Notes: generated by a model not told the origin, from the letters alone. 64,000 bases of DNA from an uncultured Flavobacteriales bacterium (GCA_913046365.1 CAJWRM010000008.1:17590-81589), one strand, 5' to 3'; counted from the first letter of the stretch, positions 28,068 through 37,115 are shown. Made by a program: numbers and translations.

Positions 28068-28726
28068 CCAATTTATTTTTAGCAAAAGAAAAAGCAACAA
28101 CAGCCATTGGTCTTCAATGGTTCGATGAAGACTTTTATCTCTTACTTATTCGACTTTGCGTAAACGTTGTATTCATAACGATTCTGATTAGATTTCTTTA
28201 CTATGCAAAGACGAAACGAAAAGATTATTTATTCACCTATTACCTCATCGGGACAATTACCTTTTTTCTCTGTTTTGGATTAAAGAAACTAGATATCGAT
28301 ACCGGTATGGGACTTGGACTATTTGCCATATTTGGTATTATTCGCTACAGAACAGATGCCATTGAAATAAAAGAGATGACTTATCTCTTTTTGATTATTG
28401 GATTAAGTGTAGTCAATGCCCTCGCTTCAAACCAGCTGAGTATTGCAGAAATGGCTTTGATCAATGTCTTTATGGTCGTATTGACTTATGTTCTTGAATT
28501 CTTGTGGTTAATGAAACATGAAACAAGAAAGACCATTAATTACGAACGTATAGACCTTATAACACCTGACAAGGCGTCTGAAATGAAAAATGATATTGAA
28601 TCTAGAACCGGTTTATCGATCAACCGTTTTGAAATTGGAAAGATTGATTTTCTAAATGATACCGCGCAGGTAAGGATTTTTTACTACGCTGAAGAGCAAG
28701 AATTTTCAGATTACCACGTTGATTAA
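28061..28726 (+). CDS. DUF4956 membrane protein
   Basis: 221 residues with about four membrane segments in the first 150 (VNVVFITILIRFLYYA, IGTITFFLCFGL, LGLFAIFGIIRYRTDAIEIK, YLFLIIGLSVVNALAS, FMVVLTYVLEFLWL) and a soluble C-terminal domain. The motif LFAIFGIIRYRTDAIEIKEM is the DUF4956 signature. Function unknown; genes of this family sit next to VTC-domain polymerases in many bacteria, so a role in moving or anchoring the polymer is often proposed. The ATG lies inside the end of the VTC gene. Confidence 0.88.
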   Translation: MLTNLFLAKEKATTAIGLQWFDEDFYLLLIRLCVNVVFITILIRFLYYAKTKRKDYLFTYYLIGTITFFLCFGLKKLDIDTGMGLGLFAIFGIIRYRTDAIEIKEMTYLFLIIGLSVVNALASNQLSIAEMALINVFMVVLTYVLEFLWLMKHETRKTINYERIDLITPDKASEMKNDIESRTGLSINRFEIGKIDFLNDTAQVRIFYYAEEQEFSDYHVD

Positions 28727-28741
28727 ATAATCAACTCTGTT

Positions 28742-29758
28742 ATGAGGTATTTTTTACTGCCCATTTCGTGGATTTATGTATCTATTGTTTCGATCAGAAA
28801 TCTTTTTTTCGATTTTCAAATATTTCACTCTAAAAATATTGACAACGGGATTGGTGTTGGAAATCTTTCAATGGGTGGTACTGGAAAAAGCCCCTTGTCA
28901 GTACATATAGCAGAATTAATATTAAAAAATCATGGCGAGCCAGCATTGCTCAGCCGAGGCTATGGTAGAAAAACAAAAGGATTTATAGAGGTAGATGAGG
29001 ATAATTTAAGCCAAAATGTTGGAGATGAGCCGCTCATGTTCAAACAGCGCTTTAAAGATAAGGTAGGCGTCTATGTATGTGAAAGCCGAACACTTGGAAG
29101 CAATAAGATTCGAACCGCCAATCCAAAAAGTACCATCATCTTTGATGACGTTTTCCAACACAGAAAAATAAAGCCGTCCCTAAATATTTTAACAACCCCA
29201 TATGGCGATCCTTTTTATACAGACCATATTTTGCCAGTGGGACGATTACGAGAACCAGCTGCCAGTGCGGATCGAGCGGATTGTATTGTCGTTACAAAAT
29301 GTCCCGAAACAATGAAGGATGATGACTACAACAAAGTTAAAAACAAGCTCTCAAAATTCTCAAAACCCATATTTTTCAGCCACATAGAATATAGTGAAAT
29401 GCTACCCATCACTGCGGCAATTCAAAGCGTTAAAAATATTTTATTGGTGACAGGAATCTCAGACCCAAGCCATCTCATTGAACATTTAGAGGATAAATAT
29501 GAAATTCAATCAATTTCTTTTCCGGATCATCATGCATTTACTGAGAAAGACATCGAGAAAATCCATGAAAAATTTGGTATCTTTGACCCGAAGGAATCGA
29601 TTATTCTGACTACAGAAAAGGACAAAGTACGGCTTTCCAAATTTAATGGATTGATTAAAAAGAATGGCGCCTCATGGTACTATCAACCGATGAGCATACG
29701 CTTGCATGATGCAGCTCAGTTTGAATCGTTAATTAGAAAACATGTTAGAAAAGTTTAA
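28742..29758 (+). CDS. lpxK: Tetraacyldisaccharide 4'-kinase
   Basis: Phosphorylates the 4' position of the lipid A disaccharide at the inner membrane. 338 residues. The Walker A sequence is VGNLSMGGTGKSP near residue 38-50, with an N-terminal hydrophobic segment that holds it to the membrane. SRGYGRKTKGF and DDVFQHRKIKP are the conserved nucleotide and Asp motifs; GRLREPAASADRADCIVVTK is also typical. The end overlaps the nucleoside phosphorylase gene by 17 bases. It continues the lipid A theme of the window away from the lpxD operon. Confidence 0.94.
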   Translation: MRYFLLPISWIYVSIVSIRNLFFDFQIFHSKNIDNGIGVGNLSMGGTGKSPLSVHIAELILKNHGEPALLSRGYGRKTKGFIEVDEDNLSQNVGDEPLMFKQRFKDKVGVYVCESRTLGSNKIRTANPKSTIIFDDVFQHRKIKPSLNILTTPYGDPFYTDHILPVGRLREPAASADRADCIVVTKCPETMKDDDYNKVKNKLSKFSKPIFFSHIEYSEMLPITAAIQSVKNILLVTGISDPSHLIEHLEDKYEIQSISFPDHHAFTEKDIEKIHEKFGIFDPKESIILTTEKDKVRLSKFNGLIKKNGASWYYQPMSIRLHDAAQFESLIRKHVRKV

Positions 29759-30554
29759 AGCAGCGGCAAGCTACATAAAAGGAAGAGTTGAACTACAACC
29801 TACAGTTGGTATTATTTTGGGTACAGGACTTGGTGGTCTAGTCAATGAAATTGAAATTGTCCATGAAATAGCATACGAAGACATTCCCCATTTCCCGGTA
29901 TCAACTGTCAAGGGGCATTCAGGAAAATTGATTTTCGGAAAGCTCGGTGGGAAATCCGTTGTAGCCATGCAAGGCAGGTTCCACTATTATGAGGGTTACA
30001 ATCTTCAAGAGGTCACATTTCCTGTTCGTGTAATGAAGTTTTTAGGCATAGAAAATCTTTTTGTCAGCAATGCCTCAGGAGGTGTTAATGAAGCTTTCGA
30101 GATTGGAGAAATAATGATTCTAAATGACCATATCGATTTGTTTCCAGGTAATCCTTTAATTGGAAAAAACTATGATGAACTAGGACCGCGATTTCCAGAT
30201 ATGAGTGAGCCATACAGCCATGAGTTAATAAAAAAGGCCCTAGAAATAGCATCAAAACATAACATTAAAGTTACTCAGGGTATTTATGCAGGGCTCACTG
30301 GCCCTACACTTGAAACTCCCGCAGAATATCAATATGTTCATTCGATTGGTGCTGATGCCGTAGGTATGTCAACCGTTCCTGAGGTGATCGTTGCTAGACA
30401 TATGGATATCCCATGTTTTGCGATTTCGATTATAACAGACCTCGGTGTACCTGGTAAAATTCAAAAGGTAACGCATCAAGAGGTTATCGAAGTTGCCGCA
30501 AAACAAGAGCCCAAGATGACCTTGATTATGAAAGAATTGATTTCAAGTATCTAA
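29742..30554 (+). CDS. punA: Purine nucleoside phosphorylase
   Basis: Trimeric-type PNP that splits inosine and guanosine with phosphate. 270 residues. GIILGTGLGGLVNEIE near 25-40 is the phosphate loop, GRFHYYEGY near 78 and VSNASGGVNEAFEIGEIM near 110 are conserved, and YAGLTGPTLETPAEYQ with GADAVGMSTVPEVIVARH near 195-225 shapes the base pocket. Starts 17 bases inside the end of lpxK and ends one base before gatB, so lpxK-punA-gatB look co-transcribed. Confidence 0.93.
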   Translation: MLEKFKAAASYIKGRVELQPTVGIILGTGLGGLVNEIEIVHEIAYEDIPHFPVSTVKGHSGKLIFGKLGGKSVVAMQGRFHYYEGYNLQEVTFPVRVMKFLGIENLFVSNASGGVNEAFEIGEIMILNDHIDLFPGNPLIGKNYDELGPRFPDMSEPYSHELIKKALEIASKHNIKVTQGIYAGLTGPTLETPAEYQYVHSIGADAVGMSTVPEVIVARHMDIPCFAISIITDLGVPGKIQKVTHQEVIEVAAKQEPKMTLIMKELISSI

Positions 30555-30555
30555 A

Positions 30556-32013
30556 ATGACACAAGAGCAAAGAGATAAATACGAGGCAGTAATTGGACTC
30601 GAGGTTCACGCCCAACTGCTCACGAATACCAAAGCGTATTCTGCTGACATCAATGCATATGGGGCTTCCCCGAATACGCATACAAGCCCAATTACACTTG
30701 GACATCCTGGAACACTTCCAGTGATGAATAAGAAGTCCATTGAATTTGCGATTAAATTGGGTATTGCACTAAATTGTAAGATCGCAGATCACCAATACTT
30801 TGCTCGAAAAAACTATTTCTATCCAGATTTACCCAAAGGTTACCAAATTACACAGGACAAAACACCCATCTGTACGGAAGGTTTTATAGACCTAAAGCAG
30901 AAAGAGGGGCCTGCAAAAAGAATAGGAATTACAAGGATTCACATGGAAGAGGATGCAGGAAAAAGCATTCACGATGTTGATGTATACGACACCTTGGTGG
31001 ATTTGAACAGAGCAGGGACACCCTTATTAGAAATTGTAACGGAGCCTGATATGCGTAGCTCTAACGAAGCATATCAATATTTAACAGACATCAGAAAACT
31101 GGTCAGGTACCTCGAAATTTGTGATGGAAACATGGAAGAAGGATCTTTACGCTGTGATGCAAATATTTCTGTTCGATTAAAAGGTGCAAATGCACTTGGA
31201 ATAAAAGTAGAGGTCAAAAACATGAATTCAATTCGGAACGTACAAAAAGCAATCGAATTTGAAATCGTGAGACAAATTGAGGTACTTGAGACGGGAGGAA
31301 CATTATCACAAGAAACACGAGGTTTTGATGCGTTAAATGGCAGCACGATTTCCATGCGCTCCAAAGAAGCCGCAAATGATTATCGCTATTTCCCAGAACC
31401 AGACCTCCAACCCTTATATGTTGACGAAAATCAAATTCAAATGGTCAAAGCGGAGATGCCTCCTCTACCCGACTATCTGTATCATAAATATGTTAATGAT
31501 TTAAAACTTTCTGAATACGATGCACTAAACCTAACTGAATCAAAAGAAATAGCCTTTTACTTTGAGCAGCTAATCATACATACAAAAAACTATAAAGCCG
31601 CAGCAAATTGGATTATGGGCTCTGTGAAATCTTATCTGAATGAAAATGGCGTTGAAATTCAAGACTTTCCAATTAAAGTTGAAGGTTTAGCAGGACTCAT
31701 AGACCTTATAGACGAGGGAAAAGTATCAAGTACCATAGCCGCTCAAAAAATATTTCCTGAAATGCTTAGGTCTAGTGAAAGTGCCAAGCAGATTGCAGAA
31801 AGAATGAATCTTGTACAAGTTTCGGATGAAGATGGTTTAATCGGATTCATTGAAAAAGTTATTGACGATAACCCATCCGAGGCGGAAAGGTTTAGAAATG
31901 GTGAACAGCAGCTAATTGGTTTTTTCATGGGACAGCTGATGCGGGTCTCAAAAGGAAAAGCAGATCCTAAAATCGCTAATTCGCTCCTTAGAAAGAAATT
32001 AAATGATGCATAA
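30556..32013 (+). CDS. gatB: Aspartyl/glutamyl-tRNA amidotransferase subunit B
   Basis: Kinase/transamidation subunit of GatCAB, which makes Gln-tRNA and/or Asn-tRNA from misacylated Glu-tRNA(Gln)/Asp-tRNA(Asn). 485 residues, normal length. VIGLEVHAQLLTNTKAYS opens the protein; YFYPDLPKGYQITQ, HMEEDAGKSIHD and DLNRAGTPLLEIVTEPD are the conserved catalytic blocks, and the C-terminal tail domain (FFMGQLMRVSKGKADPKIAN) is complete. gatA and gatC are not in the window. It overlaps the next gene by 11 bases. Confidence 0.97.
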   Translation: MTQEQRDKYEAVIGLEVHAQLLTNTKAYSADINAYGASPNTHTSPITLGHPGTLPVMNKKSIEFAIKLGIALNCKIADHQYFARKNYFYPDLPKGYQITQDKTPICTEGFIDLKQKEGPAKRIGITRIHMEEDAGKSIHDVDVYDTLVDLNRAGTPLLEIVTEPDMRSSNEAYQYLTDIRKLVRYLEICDGNMEEGSLRCDANISVRLKGANALGIKVEVKNMNSIRNVQKAIEFEIVRQIEVLETGGTLSQETRGFDALNGSTISMRSKEAANDYRYFPEPDLQPLYVDENQIQMVKAEMPPLPDYLYHKYVNDLKLSEYDALNLTESKEIAFYFEQLIIHTKNYKAAANWIMGSVKSYLNENGVEIQDFPIKVEGLAGLIDLIDEGKVSSTIAAQKIFPEMLRSSESAKQIAERMNLVQVSDEDGLIGFIEKVIDDNPSEAERFRNGEQQLIGFFMGQLMRVSKGKADPKIANSLLRKKLNDA

Positions 32014-33115
32014 ATCAACATGCTTCTTGCTCATCAGTTTAGGTATTTTCATTTCATGTACTGAAGAATATGATGAGCCTAACTTTGAAATTCAATCCAA
32101 CAATATTAGTAATACAGATTTAGGAAATAATGTTTCAATTTCAGGACAAATCAAAGATGCTTCAAACGCAAGAATAACATTAGAAGCACCTTTAATGCAA
32201 TCCAAGGGGAAAAACATTGAATTGGCCTCTGATACCCTAGATGCTGAAGGACGTTTTGCACTAGATGCATCGATCCCGGGACTGGGTTACTATATACTCA
32301 AGATTTATGGAGTTAAAGTAGACTCCGTTGAGCTCACCTTGACGCCCCAGGATAACATAACACTCTTAACCCATAAGGATTCTATACATGAATCCATAAC
32401 TACAGAAGGTGTTATTTGGTCTCAAGATCTTGAGGACTATCAAACAATTAGAGCAAAAGAAAACCCTATTGAGCTTTCTAACTTTGCAGCCCAAAGAATG
32501 AAAGCAACTCCCGCTAGTCCATTCAACATTGTACTTTCCAATCATATTATGGAATCACAGGACCAATGGAATGAGGAAAGAATTCAAATTTTCGGAAGTG
32601 TTGCGGAAGCTTTCTATAAAATGGACCCAAAATCAGAAGCTACTCAGAATTTCGTCAGGAACTTTGAACTAATGCAAACCTACATGCTAAATAATGGTTT
32701 TTATGAAGCTCCTGATTTTGAATCTTCAACAATCGATGGCAGAACAATAAGCTTGTCTGACCTACGTGGTAAATATGTACTCATCGATTTTTGGGCATCT
32801 TGGTGTGGTCCTTGCAGAAAAGAAAACCCAAAAATAGTAGCGCTCTACAACAAGTACAAAAAGAAGAAATTTACTATTTTATCCGTCTCATTGGATGAGG
32901 ATATGACGAATTGGAAAGCTGCTATTGAACAGGATGGATTATCTTGGCCTTATCATGTCAGCGATTTAAAAGGCTGGAATTCAGCTGTTGTACCATTATA
33001 TCGTATTGAAGGAATTCCTTTTACGGTTTTGGTAAATCCAAAGGGCAGAATCATCGGTATCAATCTGAGGGGACGAGATTTAGAAGAACGAATGCAAAAT
33101 ATTTTTAATTTTTAA
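32003..33115 (+). CDS. TlpA-like thioredoxin lipoprotein with DUF4369-like N-terminus (copy 1)
   Basis: 370 residues. An N-terminal lipoprotein signal (LISLGIFISC, Cys near 19) is followed by a beta-rich DUF4369-like domain (about 30-130), a helical linker, and a C-terminal thioredoxin-like domain from about 235 with the active site W-C-G-P-C in FWASWCGPCRKENPK and the cis-proline GIPFTVLV. Such proteins are anchored periplasmic disulfide reductases in cytochrome or outer membrane protein maturation. It is closely related to the next gene. ATG 32003 or the adjacent ATG 32006 may be the start; both overlap gatB. Confidence 0.88.
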   Translation: MMHKSTCFLLISLGIFISCTEEYDEPNFEIQSNNISNTDLGNNVSISGQIKDASNARITLEAPLMQSKGKNIELASDTLDAEGRFALDASIPGLGYYILKIYGVKVDSVELTLTPQDNITLLTHKDSIHESITTEGVIWSQDLEDYQTIRAKENPIELSNFAAQRMKATPASPFNIVLSNHIMESQDQWNEERIQIFGSVAEAFYKMDPKSEATQNFVRNFELMQTYMLNNGFYEAPDFESSTIDGRTISLSDLRGKYVLIDFWASWCGPCRKENPKIVALYNKYKKKKFTILSVSLDEDMTNWKAAIEQDGLSWPYHVSDLKGWNSAVVPLYRIEGIPFTVLVNPKGRIIGINLRGRDLEERMQNIFNF

Positions 33116-33117
33116 AC

Positions 33118-34227
33118 ATGAAATGTACACTGCTAATTATATGTCTTTTAATCACTAACATAGTTATAGGACAGACGGCAAACGTGAAATTATCGGGATC
33201 GATTTTTGGTGCACCAACAGATACTTTGTTTGTCTCTCAAATGTATGATAACAATCGAATTAAAGATTTTGATACGATTATAATGGACAAAGCCGGTAAA
33301 TTCAGTGCTGATTTGATTTTACCTCGCGAAGATTATTATCTACTGAGGCTCGAGAATGCTAATGTTCATTTAGTTTGTCGCAATCAATCAGATATAAAAA
33401 TATACGGCGATGGGAAGAAACTGAATGATTTTTGCAATATTTTAAACTCTGATGAATCTGCCTCCATGAATACATTTGTCAAAGAGCTAGAGCGATTTCA
33501 GTTAAAAAACGATTCGGCCATTACCGCAGTCAAAAAAGACCCAAGTCAGTCTGAATCGATTAACCAATACATGCAAAAAGAATATTACTCTTTTCAAAGT
33601 AAGCTAAAGGCCTTTGTTGGAAGTAATTCAAACTCTGCTGCTCTTGTTATTGCACTAAGCGCTATTAACCTAGATCAAGACCCAAAGACCTATGCATCGA
33701 TCATACAGCAGCTACTAAAATCATTTCCAAGTAGCCTAACCGTTCAGAAGTATGCAGAAAATTTTGAAAGAATCATGGCTGAAAAAGAAAAAAACAAGCC
33801 TCTGGGAATCGGGAAAGTCGCCCCAGAATTTGAAGAATTAATGCTAGATCGGGAGACAAAGCTCAAACTTTCGGACCTTAGAGGAAAGGTAGTGCTTATA
33901 GATTTTTGGGCATCTTGGTGTGGACCCTGTCGAAGAGAGAACCCTAATGTTGTAAAAACATATAACAGATATAAGGACAAGGGCTTCACAATTATGAGTG
34001 TATCTTTAGATAAAGACCTAGGAAAATGGAAAGCTGCTATTGAAGCAGATCAATTGTCTTGGCCAAATCACGTAAGTGACCTTGGAGGTTGGCAGAGTAA
34101 GGTCTCTCGTTTATATCAGGTGGGAAGTGTTCCATTTACTGTACTCATAGATGCGCAAGGAAAAATTATTAAAACTAATCTAAGAGGTTCGGCTCTAGAA
34201 TCAGAATTGGAAAAAATATTTAAGTAA
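33118..34227 (+). CDS. TlpA-like exported thioredoxin with DUF4369-like N-terminus (copy 2)
   Basis: 369 residues, the same domain plan as the gene just upstream and clearly a tandem duplicate: both share LSDLRGK, FWASWCGPCR, ENP, WKAAIE, LSWP and HVSDL blocks in the thioredoxin domain. The signal is different here: MKCTLLIICLLITNIVIGQ looks like a signal-peptidase I site rather than a lipobox, so this copy should be soluble in the periplasm whereas copy 1 is membrane-anchored. The active site FWASWCGPCRRENP is intact. Starts two bases after copy 1 and is followed directly by the lpxH-like gene. Confidence 0.87.
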   Translation: MKCTLLIICLLITNIVIGQTANVKLSGSIFGAPTDTLFVSQMYDNNRIKDFDTIIMDKAGKFSADLILPREDYYLLRLENANVHLVCRNQSDIKIYGDGKKLNDFCNILNSDESASMNTFVKELERFQLKNDSAITAVKKDPSQSESINQYMQKEYYSFQSKLKAFVGSNSNSAALVIALSAINLDQDPKTYASIIQQLLKSFPSSLTVQKYAENFERIMAEKEKNKPLGIGKVAPEFEELMLDRETKLKLSDLRGKVVLIDFWASWCGPCRRENPNVVKTYNRYKDKGFTIMSVSLDKDLGKWKAAIEADQLSWPNHVSDLGGWQSKVSRLYQVGSVPFTVLIDAQGKIIKTNLRGSALESELEKIFK

Positions 34228-35025
34228 TTGGAGCAGCTAAAACTAAATCCTGGTCAAAAAATATACTTTGCCTCAGATTTTCATCTTGGAGCGCCTACAG
34301 CGGAGTTAAGTAGGATTAGAGAGCTTAAAATCATTGAGTGGCTCAATCATATTGAAAAGGATGCCCAAGCTATTTTTCTTGTAGGAGATCTTTTTGATTT
34401 TTGGTTTGAATATAAACAAGTGGTACCAAAGGGCTTTGTTCGCCTGCAGGGAAAAATTGCAACACTTGTAGATCGAGGTGTTAAAATTTACTTCTTTCTT
34501 GGTAATCATGACATGTGGATGAAAAATTACTTTACCCAAGAATTGGGTGTTAAAATGATTTCAGATGAATTGGAGCTTAAAATTAACGGAAGCCGATTTT
34601 TTATTGCTCATGGAGATGGTCTGGGCCCTGGAGACTATGGCTACAAATTCATAAAAAAGGTTTTTAGAAATAAGCTTTGTCAATTTCTATTCTCTTGTCT
34701 TCATCCCCGTATAGGTCTTTCGATGGCACAATATTTCTCGAACAAAAGTAGAATACATACAGGAACAAAAGACATCAATTACTCAAATAAAGATGACGAG
34801 TGGCTCTATCAATACAGCAAGGCAAAGCTAGTTGAAGTACCTGTAGATTATTTTATTTTTGGACACCGCCACCTACCAATGGATATTTCGGTTTCAGCAT
34901 CTAGATACCTTAATCTTGGCGAATGGTTGAACTTCTGCACTTATGCTGAATTTGATGGTTCAAGTCTATCGCTGAAGGTTTGGAGCGACGAGGGTGAAAA
35001 AGCTTTTGAAGGCATCAAAGAATGA
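34228..35025 (+). CDS. lpxH: UDP-2,3-diacylglucosamine diphosphatase, LpxH-type
   Basis: Metallophosphoesterase that cuts UDP-2,3-diacylglucosamine to lipid X in lipid A synthesis. 265 residues with the ordered metal motifs FASDFHLGAP (near 16), GDLFDFWFEY (near 52), LGNHDMW (near 92), IAHGDGLGPGDYGYK (near 125) and FGHRH (near 212). The start is TTG 34228: an in-frame stop (the end of the previous gene) directly precedes it and no ATG exists before the essential FASDFH motif. Overlaps tsaE by four bases. Confidence 0.9.
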   Translation: MEQLKLNPGQKIYFASDFHLGAPTAELSRIRELKIIEWLNHIEKDAQAIFLVGDLFDFWFEYKQVVPKGFVRLQGKIATLVDRGVKIYFFLGNHDMWMKNYFTQELGVKMISDELELKINGSRFFIAHGDGLGPGDYGYKFIKKVFRNKLCQFLFSCLHPRIGLSMAQYFSNKSRIHTGTKDINYSNKDDEWLYQYSKAKLVEVPVDYFIFGHRHLPMDISVSASRYLNLGEWLNFCTYAEFDGSSLSLKVWSDEGEKAFEGIKE

Positions 35026-35450
35026 AGCGCTACAAAATACAGAACCTTTCAGCACTCGAGACATTCGTAATTGAGCATAAAGACCAATTTGATGCTCAGT
35101 ATTGTTTTGCATTTAAAGGAGAAATGGGTTCGGGGAAAACGACCTTGATACAGCTTCTTTTAAAAGCGTTTGGCATAAACGACCTACAAGGATCCCCTAC
35201 CTATGGAATTGTAAATCAATACTATAATGAAACAACCCACAAAGAATACTACCATCTAGATTGTTACCGAATCAAGAATGATTTTGAAGCGTTTGATCTA
35301 GGTTTGGAAGAATTATTCCACGAAAAAAAAACTATCTTTATAGAGTGGCCTGAAAAAGTGATGCAGTTTCTTCCAGAAGAAACAGTTTGGATTACGATCC
35401 ATCATGAATCAGATGATACAAGAACGATTGACATAGCCTATGAATACTGA
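35022..35450 (+). CDS. tsaE: tRNA threonylcarbamoyladenosine synthesis ATPase TsaE
   Basis: ATPase that works with TsaB and TsaD to install t6A at position 37 of ANN-decoding tRNAs. 142 residues. The Walker A is FKGEMGSGKTTLIQ near residues 28-40; SPTYGIVNQY and YHLDCYRI with DLGLEELFHEKKTIFIEWPEK are the conserved family blocks. Starts in the ATGA overlap with lpxH and its end overlaps the alanine-dehydrogenase-like gene by 11 bases. Confidence 0.94.
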   Translation: MKRYKIQNLSALETFVIEHKDQFDAQYCFAFKGEMGSGKTTLIQLLLKAFGINDLQGSPTYGIVNQYYNETTHKEYYHLDCYRIKNDFEAFDLGLEELFHEKKTIFIEWPEKVMQFLPEETVWITIHHESDDTRTIDIAYEY

Positions 35451-36660
35451 TCCTGAATTATTAAAAAAACTTATTCAAAAGGGAAATCTTCTACCTCAAG
35501 AGGAAATGCTAGAGGTAGCGCGTAAAAAAGGTAGCCTCAATATAGGCATCCCAAAAGAAACTTCTTTCCAAGAAAGACGTGTGGCCCTTGTACCTGAGAC
35601 AGTTTCGTTACTTGTTGCAAATGGACATCACGTAAAAATAGAAACCAAAGCTGGTGTTGGCGCAAATTTTAGTGACCAAGAATATAGCGAGGCTGGGGCT
35701 GAAATATGTCAAGGACCTTCAGATATATATGAATGTAACATTGTATTCAAAGTAACTCCGCCTTCAGATGAAGAAGTGGACTTAATGCCGGGGCACCAAA
35801 CCTTAATTTCTGCACTTCAGATCTCAATCCAACCCAAGGAGGTTCTTACAAAATTGATTCGAAAGAAAATCACAGCAATTGCATGGGATTATATCAGAGA
35901 CGAAGAAGGTGTATTCTCCTTGGTCCGAACCGTTGGAGAAATTGCGGGAAATACAAGTATTTTGATTGCAGGAGAGTTAATATCATCTTTTGCCTCTGGG
36001 AAGGGTATGATGCTTGGAGGAATTGCAGGTGTTCAGCCCACAGAGGTTGTAATCATTGGAGCAGGAACTGTAGGAGAATTTGCTACTAGAGCTGCGCTTG
36101 GTCTTGGTGCATCTGTAAAAGTTTTTGACAACAGACTATCAAAGCTCAGACGTCTTCAAAATGATATAGGTAAAAGGGTATATACCTCGATTATTCAGCC
36201 AAAAGTTTTGGCTAAAGCCATCAAACGAGCAGATATTGTTATTGGCGCATTACGCTCAAATGTTGGAAAAACACCTTGCGTGGTCACAGAAATGATGATT
36301 CAAGATATGAAGTCGGGATCCGTAATTGTAGATGTAAGTATCGATCAAGGAGGATGTTTCGAGACCTCAAGAATCACCAACCATGATGATCCTACGTTCA
36401 TTAAGCATGGCGTTACACATTACTGTGTTCCAAACATAGCTTCTAGAGTCTCGAGAACAGCTTCTTTTGCCATTTCTAATATTTTTTCACCTTTATTGCT
36501 AGAAATGGGTGACTGCGGCGGAGTAGTTGAGCTCATTCGTTCAAACCAGGGGTTTAGAAATGGTGTATATATTTACAAAGGAATTCTAACCAATGAAGTC
36601 CTAGGAAAAGTATTTGATTTGAATTATAAGGACATTAATCTCATTCTTCCAGGTATTTAA
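35440..36660 (+). CDS. Alanine dehydrogenase/transhydrogenase-family protein with altered catalytic site
   Basis: 406 residues, about 35 longer than classical alanine dehydrogenase because of an N-terminal helix-rich extension (residues 1-32). Family features are clear: GIPKETSFQERRVALVPE (Arg46/47), FKVTPP (Lys104), the NAD-binding GAGTVGEFATRAALGLGASVKVFDN and VSIDQGGCFETSR (Asp302). At the position of the catalytic His of Ald enzymes (FTFLHLA in the M. tuberculosis enzyme) this protein has ISALQIS, with Gln127. Standard annotation would be alanine dehydrogenase; activity or substrate may differ. It ends in a one-base overlap with the HSDR_N gene. Confidence 0.82.
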   Translation: MNTDPELLKKLIQKGNLLPQEEMLEVARKKGSLNIGIPKETSFQERRVALVPETVSLLVANGHHVKIETKAGVGANFSDQEYSEAGAEICQGPSDIYECNIVFKVTPPSDEEVDLMPGHQTLISALQISIQPKEVLTKLIRKKITAIAWDYIRDEEGVFSLVRTVGEIAGNTSILIAGELISSFASGKGMMLGGIAGVQPTEVVIIGAGTVGEFATRAALGLGASVKVFDNRLSKLRRLQNDIGKRVYTSIIQPKVLAKAIKRADIVIGALRSNVGKTPCVVTEMMIQDMKSGSVIVDVSIDQGGCFETSRITNHDDPTFIKHGVTHYCVPNIASRVSRTASFAISNIFSPLLLEMGDCGGVVELIRSNQGFRNGVYIYKGILTNEVLGKVFDLNYKDINLILPGI

Positions 36661-37115
36661 TGTCCCCTATTGTACCCCTTAACCTTCCAAAAACAGCACT
36701 AGACATTTCACGTGGCGGTGACCAATTATTTGTGCGTTGTCTAGTCCGTAAAAAGAATATTGTTTTGACTCCGGAGGAATGGGTTCGTCAGCATTTTATT
36801 GCATACTTTTTGAACGACTTAGCTTATCCGAAAGGTCTTTTAACGATTGAAAAAAAAATTCAATACGGAGCAATGGAAAAAAGATGGGATTTGGCCACAT
36901 TCATGCCAAACCGAGAATGCTTTTTACTACTTGAATGTAAAGCGCCAACCATCCCAATTACAAAAGCCGTTTTTGAACAGTCTTTGACCTACTTCAAGGG
37001 TCTTCAATCGAGGTTTTTAGTCCTTAGCAACGGTATTGAGCATGTGATTTATAAAAAAGACGAAGAGGGACTGAAGATTATAAATGAATTTCCAGATTAC
37101 CCTAGCCTTTCATAG
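36660..37115 (+). CDS. Lone type I restriction R N-terminal (HSDR_N_2) domain protein
   Basis: 151 residues made of a single PD-(D/E)XK-type fold. Visible motif residues are Asp77 (KRWDLATF), Glu92-x-Lys94 (LLECKAP) and Gln107 (FEQSLTYF), the layout of nuclease-fold HSDR_N domains. There is no helicase, methyltransferase or specificity gene nearby, so it is not a restriction system. Similar lone proteins are widespread in Bacteroidota with unknown role. The start overlaps the stop of the alanine-dehydrogenase-like gene (TAATG) and the 3' end overlaps the convergent DUF4924 gene by 14 bases. Confidence 0.82.
   Translation: MSPIVPLNLPKTALDISRGGDQLFVRCLVRKKNIVLTPEEWVRQHFIAYFLNDLAYPKGLLTIEKKIQYGAMEKRWDLATFMPNRECFLLLECKAPTIPITKAVFEQSLTYFKGLQSRFLVLSNGIEHVIYKKDEEGLKIINEFPDYPSLS

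Noticed and set aside
36660..37115. Restriction-modification or other defence island around the HSDR_N protein.
   Set aside because: No helicase, methylase, specificity subunit or other defence gene lies nearby; neighbours are housekeeping genes.
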